A stretch of 64,000 nt of DNA from Alteraurantiacibacter aestuarii (GTDB lineage Bacteria > Pseudomonadota > Alphaproteobacteria > Sphingomonadales > Sphingomonadaceae), in assembly GCF_009827405.1 (NCBI RefSeq), contig NZ_WTYY01000003.1:1-64000 (forward strand). The letters are read 5' to 3'. Both the position numbers and the translations under genes were made by a program. Every line of letters starts with the position of its first letter. Positions within the stretch are counted from its first letter, which is position 1. Positions 60,093-64,000 of the stretch are shown piece by piece. Under the pieces are notes generated by a model, which was not told the DNA's origin, searched no databases, and saw only the letters and a program-made list of their open reading frames with translations.

Positions 60093-61592
60093 TCAATATT
60101 GCAGGTCGCTGGCCACGGGTTGTGGCTGCAGGGCCTGCTGCATGAACTGCTGGTAGGGCGGGGTGAATTCCAGCGCGGCGCGCGCCTGCGCTGCAAATGC
60201 CTGACGGCTGGCCTCAACGCTGCGCTGGTCCGCGCTGCGCGATTGCGGCGTGGTGCCTTCGGCAAAGCCGAGCGCGCGCAGCAGGGCCATATATTCCTGC
60301 ACCAGCAGCGCCGGCTCATCCCGGAAGGGCAGGCGTCCGCGCCGGGCAAACTGGTCCAGCGCGGCCTCCAGCGAAGGCGGCAATTCGCATGCGCCGAACA
60401 CCTGCCGCGCGCGCGGGGAGGCATAATGCACCGCCAGCGTATCGCGCACCTGCTGCGCCATCAGCAAGGCACGGCGATTATATTCGGCGCGTTCGAGCGG
60501 TTCGATCGTGCGCCCCGGCAGCATTTCCAGCAGCAGGGCAAGCTGGCGATGCGCCAGATCGAGGTTGAGGAAGCCGAGCGGCTCAAAACTCGCGGCCGCA
60601 TCCCCCAGCGCGATTACATTGCCACACCACGGAAGCTGAGCACAGCCCGGCTCCATCTGCACCAGCCCGGCAGGCCCTGCCCCCAGTGCCCGAAGCGCGG
60701 CGTCTTCTGATACGCCATCGGCCAGCGCCAGTGTCACCTGCAAGCCGTCGCGCCCGGCAAATTCGCACAGCCAGCCTTCGGGCAGCAGCGAGAAACGGTC
60801 CTCCAGCGCCAGCATCGGCTCGCCCGGAATGGCATGGAGCACGCGGCGCACGGGCAGCATGGCGCTCCAGTCCTGCCGCTTCGCTTCAGGCAGGGCGGAA
60901 AGCAAATGTGCCTGCGTGCCGCTGCAATCGATGAACAGATCGGCCTCGATCAGGCCCTGTCCGGCAATGGCGATGGCAGCAAGCCCGCCCGCGCCATCTG
61001 GCTGCAGCGCTTCCATCGTTCCGGCCACATGCTGCGCGCCCAGCTGTTGCGCCATGGCGATCAGCATCTCGCGATAGGCGGGCATGTTCCAGCGCAATGC
61101 ATAATCGACCTGGTCGATCGGCGTGGACACATCGCCCGGCGGCACGGCAAAGCGCCCCGCATCGGCCAGCACTTCGGCCAGCGAGCCGGGGGGAGATGCC
61201 CCGCCGCCAGCGCTGCGCCCGCCGCCCCATTCCTGCGCAAAACGGGTGCGCAATTGCGGATCGAGCGTAGCGCCATAGGCCATCGCGCCGTTCTGTTTCT
61301 CGCCGACCTGGTCCTCATCACCCCAGCCGAAATAGCGCGTGACCAGCCGGTGGCTTCCTCCGGCGCGCTGGACCAGCTGCGTCTCGTCAATCTTCAGGCG
61401 ATCATGCAGGCGGTTGGTGAATGGCAGCGCGGTGCTGGCGCGGTCGGCAAAGCCCGCCGGATCTGGCGGCAGGCCGATCACCACCACCTGCGCATCGGGT
61501 AAGGCGCGGCGCAGAGCAATGGCCGTGAGAATGCCCAGCTGCCCGCCACCCGCTATGGCGATCCGGCGCAGTCTTTCGCGCGCCTCGCTCAT
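60093..61592 (-). CDS. Degenerate halogenase-like flavoprotein (protein 3)
   Basis: 499 residues; the ATG at 61592 overlaps the stop of protein 4 (ATGA). The FAD motif persists as IAIAGGGQLG and ADLFIDCSGTQAHLL, so flavin binding is likely. The halogenase signatures are gone: the expected Lys in A-T-Y-K-L is Arg (SHRLVTRYFGW), the WxWxIP stretch is replaced by GWLCEFAGRDG, and EPLES is EPLGF. The frame is intact and the gene shows no decay, so this is a divergent, probably non-halogenating partner rather than a pseudogene. A complex with protein 4, by analogy with other enzyme/pseudoenzyme pairs, is possible. Confidence 0.78.
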   Translation of the reverse strand: MSEARERLRRIAIAGGGQLGILTAIALRRALPDAQVVVIGLPPDPAGFADRASTALPFTNRLHDRLKIDETQLVQRAGGSHRLVTRYFGWGDEDQVGEKQNGAMAYGATLDPQLRTRFAQEWGGGRSAGGGASPPGSLAEVLADAGRFAVPPGDVSTPIDQVDYALRWNMPAYREMLIAMAQQLGAQHVAGTMEALQPDGAGGLAAIAIAGQGLIEADLFIDCSGTQAHLLSALPEAKRQDWSAMLPVRRVLHAIPGEPMLALEDRFSLLPEGWLCEFAGRDGLQVTLALADGVSEDAALRALGAGPAGLVQMEPGCAQLPWCGNVIALGDAAASFEPLGFLNLDLAHRQLALLLEMLPGRTIEPLERAEYNRRALLMAQQVRDTLAVHYASPRARQVFGACELPPSLEAALDQFARRGRLPFRDEPALLVQEYMALLRALGFAEGTTPQSRSADQRSVEASRQAFAAQARAALEFTPPYQQFMQQALQPQPVASDLQY

Positions 61593-63148
61593 GCTGCGTC
61601 TGCCAGACGGGCGGCTTCGGACATCAGGTAATCGCGGTGGCCGGGCATGGCCGAAACCTGCGTGCCGATTTCCTGTCGCAGGCGCTCCAGCGCGTTCCTC
61701 ACGCGCATCGGATCGGCCAGTGTTACCCGCGAATCGTGGCGCCGGGGCAGCATGCCCTGCCCCACATAGACCGCGATCCAGCTGGCATCGTAGAACAGGC
61801 CATCGGCATATTTCTCGATCCGGCCCGCGCGCTGCCACAGCTCCAGCTTGTCGGCCAGACTATCGGGCACTGTCATGGTGCGCACATGGTTCCAGAATTC
61901 GGAATCATCCCGCGTGGTGGCGTTGTAGTGCAGGATCAGGAAGTCGCGCACCCGGTCATATTCCATGTCCACCAGCCGATTGAATTCATCGCGGTCGCGC
62001 GGATCGATTGCGCCGCCATCGGGGAACAGTTCGATCAGGTAGGTGATCGCCATCTGCGCCAGGTAGATGGAGGTGGATTCGAGCGGTTCGAGGAACCCGC
62101 TGGCAAGGCCCACGCCCACCACATTGTGGCTCCACGATCGGCGGCGGCGACCGGGCCGGAAGCGCAATATGCGCGGATCGGCCAGCGGCTTGCCCTCCGC
62201 CGAATGGCGGATCGCCTCGCACGCCTCATCCTCAGAGATATGCGCGCTGGAAAAGACATAGCCATTGCCCATCCGGTGCTGCAGCGGGATCTGCCAGCGC
62301 CAGCCGGCGGGCATGGCGGTGGCGGTGGTATAGGGCCGGATATCGTCGCTGGCGTGGGTGCAGGGCATGGCGGCGGCGCGGTCACATGGCAGCCAGTGCG
62401 TCCAGTCCTCCCACTCCTCCTCCAGCGCGCCGCCCAGCAGAAGAGAGCGAAAGCCCGAGCAGTCGATGAACAGATCGCCCTCTATCCGCCGCCCGTCCTT
62501 CAGCACCAGCGCGGTGACATTGCCGCTGGCGCCGTCACGCTCCACATCCACCACCAGCCCTTCATGCCGCGTGACCCCGATCCCGATGCCGAAGTCGCGC
62601 ATGAACGGGCCGAATAATGTGGCATCGAACTGATAGGCATAGCCATAGGTGGAGGCGAGCGAGCTATCGCCCGCAGGCGGGGTGAAGCGGTTGGCCCTGG
62701 CAGCAGCCACGGCCAGCGAATACTCGCCGATTTCTCCGGCCAGCCCCTGGCGCTGCAGTTCCAGCCAGTAATGGTGGAAGCCGACCCCGGCCACTTCTTC
62801 GCCGAAGGAGCCGAAGGGGTGGATATAGCTTTCGCCAATGCGGCCGAAATCGCGAAAATCGATACCCAGCTTGTAGGTCGCGTGGGTCGCCTTCATGAAG
62901 GCCGCCTCGTCTATGCCAAGGCTTTCCACGAAGCCGCGAATATGCGGCAAGGTGGCCTCTCCCACGCCGACGATGCCGATATCCTCGCTCTCGATCAGGT
63001 CGACGGTGGCAAGGCCCGGCAGCATGCGGGCCAGACCGGCCGCTGTCATCCAGCCCGCGGTACCGCCGCCAAGGACGACAACTCGCACAGGTGGCCGAAC
63101 GCGTGGCCGAAAGAGTGGGCCGGCAGAGGAGGGAGCAGCTTCATTCAT
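61589..63148 (-). CDS. Flavin-dependent tryptophan-halogenase-like protein 4
   Basis: 519 residues. FAD motif VVVLGGGTAGW at about 23-33; candidate catalytic Lys93 in ATYKLGIDF; WRWQIP at 283-288; EPLES at 354-358, all intact. A Pro/Arg-rich extension of about 20 residues precedes the FAD motif and may be shorter if a later start is used. It lies 81 bp behind the sugar symporter gene on the same strand, with a hairpin between them, and is coupled to the degenerate protein 3. It is closer to protein 2 than to protein 1 by its HATYKLGI and PCDRA.AMPCTH wording. Confidence 0.84.
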   Translation of the reverse strand: MNEAAPSSAGPLFRPRVRPPVRVVVLGGGTAGWMTAAGLARMLPGLATVDLIESEDIGIVGVGEATLPHIRGFVESLGIDEAAFMKATHATYKLGIDFRDFGRIGESYIHPFGSFGEEVAGVGFHHYWLELQRQGLAGEIGEYSLAVAAARANRFTPPAGDSSLASTYGYAYQFDATLFGPFMRDFGIGIGVTRHEGLVVDVERDGASGNVTALVLKDGRRIEGDLFIDCSGFRSLLLGGALEEEWEDWTHWLPCDRAAAMPCTHASDDIRPYTTATAMPAGWRWQIPLQHRMGNGYVFSSAHISEDEACEAIRHSAEGKPLADPRILRFRPGRRRRSWSHNVVGVGLASGFLEPLESTSIYLAQMAITYLIELFPDGGAIDPRDRDEFNRLVDMEYDRVRDFLILHYNATTRDDSEFWNHVRTMTVPDSLADKLELWQRAGRIEKYADGLFYDASWIAVYVGQGMLPRRHDSRVTLADPMRVRNALERLRQEIGTQVSAMPGHRDYLMSEAARLADAA

Positions 63149-63168
63149 GCGCGGGACCTGACAAGCGG

Positions 63169-63196
63169 AGCCGGGGCGCGACAGGCTGCCCCGGCT
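63169..63196. terminator. Hairpin between the symporter and halogenase-like protein 4
   Basis: Arms AGCCGGGGC and GCCCCGGCT, 10-base loop, in an 81-bp gap between same-strand genes. There is no T-tract after it, so it may only partly reduce read-through. Confidence 0.45.
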
Positions 63197-63229
63197 TCCA
63201 TTCTGCTTTGCGGATGATGCAGATGCCGG

Positions 63230-64000
63230 TCAGCCCTCCATCTCCTCCAGTTCCTTGCCCTTGGTCTCATTGATGAAGCTCTTGACCAGGAAGAAGCTGA
63301 TCACGGCGCTGATGGTATAGGTGGCATAGGTTGTGGCAAGGCCCAGATTGTCGGCCATCCACGGGAAGCTCTGCACCACGACATAGTTGGCCACCCATTG
63401 CGCCAGCCCCGCCACGGCCAGCGCCGATCCGCGGATCTGGTTGGGGAACATTTCGCCCAGCATCACCCACATCACCGGGCCCCAGCTCATGTTGAAGAAG
63501 ATGACGTAAAGATTGGCCGCCACCAGGGCGGTCCAGCCTGCGGTTTCACCCAGAGCCAGATTGCCGGCGGCATCGGTGCCCGCGCCGCTGAAGGCCCATG
63601 TCATCGCGCCCAAAGTCACCGCCATGCCGAAGGAACCGATCATCAGCAGCGGCTTGCGGCCGATCTTGTCGATCACCGCCAGCGCAAAGAACACCGCCGC
63701 AATCGAGGCGAGGCCGGAATAGATGTTGCGTTCCAGCGCGACCTCTTCCGATACGCCCGCCAGGCGCCACAGCGTCTCACCGTAATAGAAGATGATGTTG
63801 ATACCCACGAACTGCTGGAAAGTGGCCAGCAGCAGACCCGCCCAGACGATGGGACGCAGGCCGGAGCCCTTCTGCGTGACATCGGACAGGCGCGGCCGAT
63901 GATCGGCATCGAAGCTGCCCTGGATCTCAACAAGCTTGCGATCAGCCTCCACCGTGCCGAACAGGCGGGTAAGGACGCTGCGGGCCTCTTCATCGCGGCC
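63230..64000 (-). CDS. SP-family sugar:proton symporter, XylE-like (partial, N-terminus beyond window)
   Basis: The frame is open to the right edge; 256 C-terminal residues are present. Sugar-porter signatures are seen: GRKPLLMIGS after span 8 and PVMWVMLGEMFPNQIRGSA with the PxxW...E.FP..RG motif, then VKSFINETKGKELEEME, the classic PETKG-like tail here as NETKG. The part seen starts in the central loop and includes spans 7-12. D-xylose or another aldose is the expected cargo given the locus. It is upstream of the two halogenase-like genes on the same strand. Confidence 0.87.
   Translation of the reverse strand, partial: GRDEEARSVLTRLFGTVEADRKLVEIQGSFDADHRPRLSDVTQKGSGLRPIVWAGLLLATFQQFVGINIIFYYGETLWRLAGVSEEVALERNIYSGLASIAAVFFALAVIDKIGRKPLLMIGSFGMAVTLGAMTWAFSGAGTDAAGNLALGETAGWTALVAANLYVIFFNMSWGPVMWVMLGEMFPNQIRGSALAVAGLAQWVANYVVVQSFPWMADNLGLATTYATYTISAVISFFLVKSFINETKGKELEEMEG

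Noticed and set aside
60093..61592. Calling halogenase-like protein 3 a pseudogene
   Set aside because: The reading frame is intact over 499 codons, coupled to its neighbour, and FAD-binding blocks are kept; loss is limited to catalytic signatures.
1..64000. tRNA, rRNA, insertion sequences, integrases or attachment sites
   Set aside because: I found no cloverleaf, no transposase or integrase motif and no flanking direct repeats; the locus shows no visible sign of recent mobility.

Overview
The window is GC-rich bacterial DNA, densely packed with genes and organised as divergent operons. Gene content points to an alphaproteobacterium of the Sphingomonadales (Sphingomonas/Novosphingobium/Erythrobacter-like): a Caulobacter-type Weimberg xylose pathway, an enolase-superfamily mannonate dehydratase with the residue numbering of the Novosphingobium enzyme, TonB-dependent uptake, and tryptophan-halogenase-like/cupin genes next to the receptor. 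This taxonomic call is inference. No tRNA, rRNA, transposase or CRISPR array is visible.

Layout. 1-3.4 kb: tail of a secreted adhesin-like protein and a CHAT-protease-like TPR protein. 3.4-10.1 kb: a translationally coupled leftward operon (lactonase-like lipoprotein, three NTF2/SnoaL-fold exported paralogues, PQQ dehydrogenase with heme c) and a divergent Tat-exported glucose-fructose oxidoreductase-like protein, a probable periplasmic oxidation module of unknown substrate. 10.1-16.7 kb: hexuronate-type transporter, GH5 endoglucanase and glucuronate catabolism (uxaC, uxuB, manD). 16.7-28.7 kb: GH31 alpha-xylosidase, two GH3 enzymes, a cupin/JmjC-like protein, an FHS sugar transporter and a GH43 beta-xylosidase. 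28.7-40.0 kb: the complete Weimberg pathway (xylX, xylA, xylB, xylC and, on the other strand, xylD), an acetylesterase, a GH5 mannanase, an aldose epimerase and one LacI-family regulator. 40.0-48.3 kb: GH67 alpha-glucuronidase, two further GH3 enzymes and a GH10 xylanase. 48.4-56.1 kb: TonB-dependent receptor, divergent from two halogenase-like flavoproteins and a second cupin. 56.2-60.1 kb: a secreted protein of a family otherwise recalled from fungi and a large G8-domain protein. 60.1-64.0 kb: two more halogenase-like proteins behind an SP-family sugar symporter.

How it works together. The enzymes fit stepwise glucuronoxylan use: GH10 cuts the backbone, the receptor imports oligomers, esterase and GH67 strip acetyl and (methyl)glucuronate, GH43/GH3 release xylose, xylose goes to 2-oxoglutarate by the Weimberg pathway and glucuronate goes to KDG by UxaC/UxuB/ManD. 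Side enzymes (GH31, GH5, GH3) extend the range to xyloglucan, glucan and mannan. Six copies of one 14-bp palindrome, consensus TGGTAGCGCTACCA, sit in the intergenic regions of all these operons. The only regulator gene seen is the LacI-type gene at 38922-40022, so one xylose-responsive regulon probably covers about 10-56 kb.

The least explained parts are the halogenase-like/cupin module around the receptor (four flavoproteins, one with its catalytic signature lost, and two cupins) and the SnoaL/PQQ-dehydrogenase/lactonase module.
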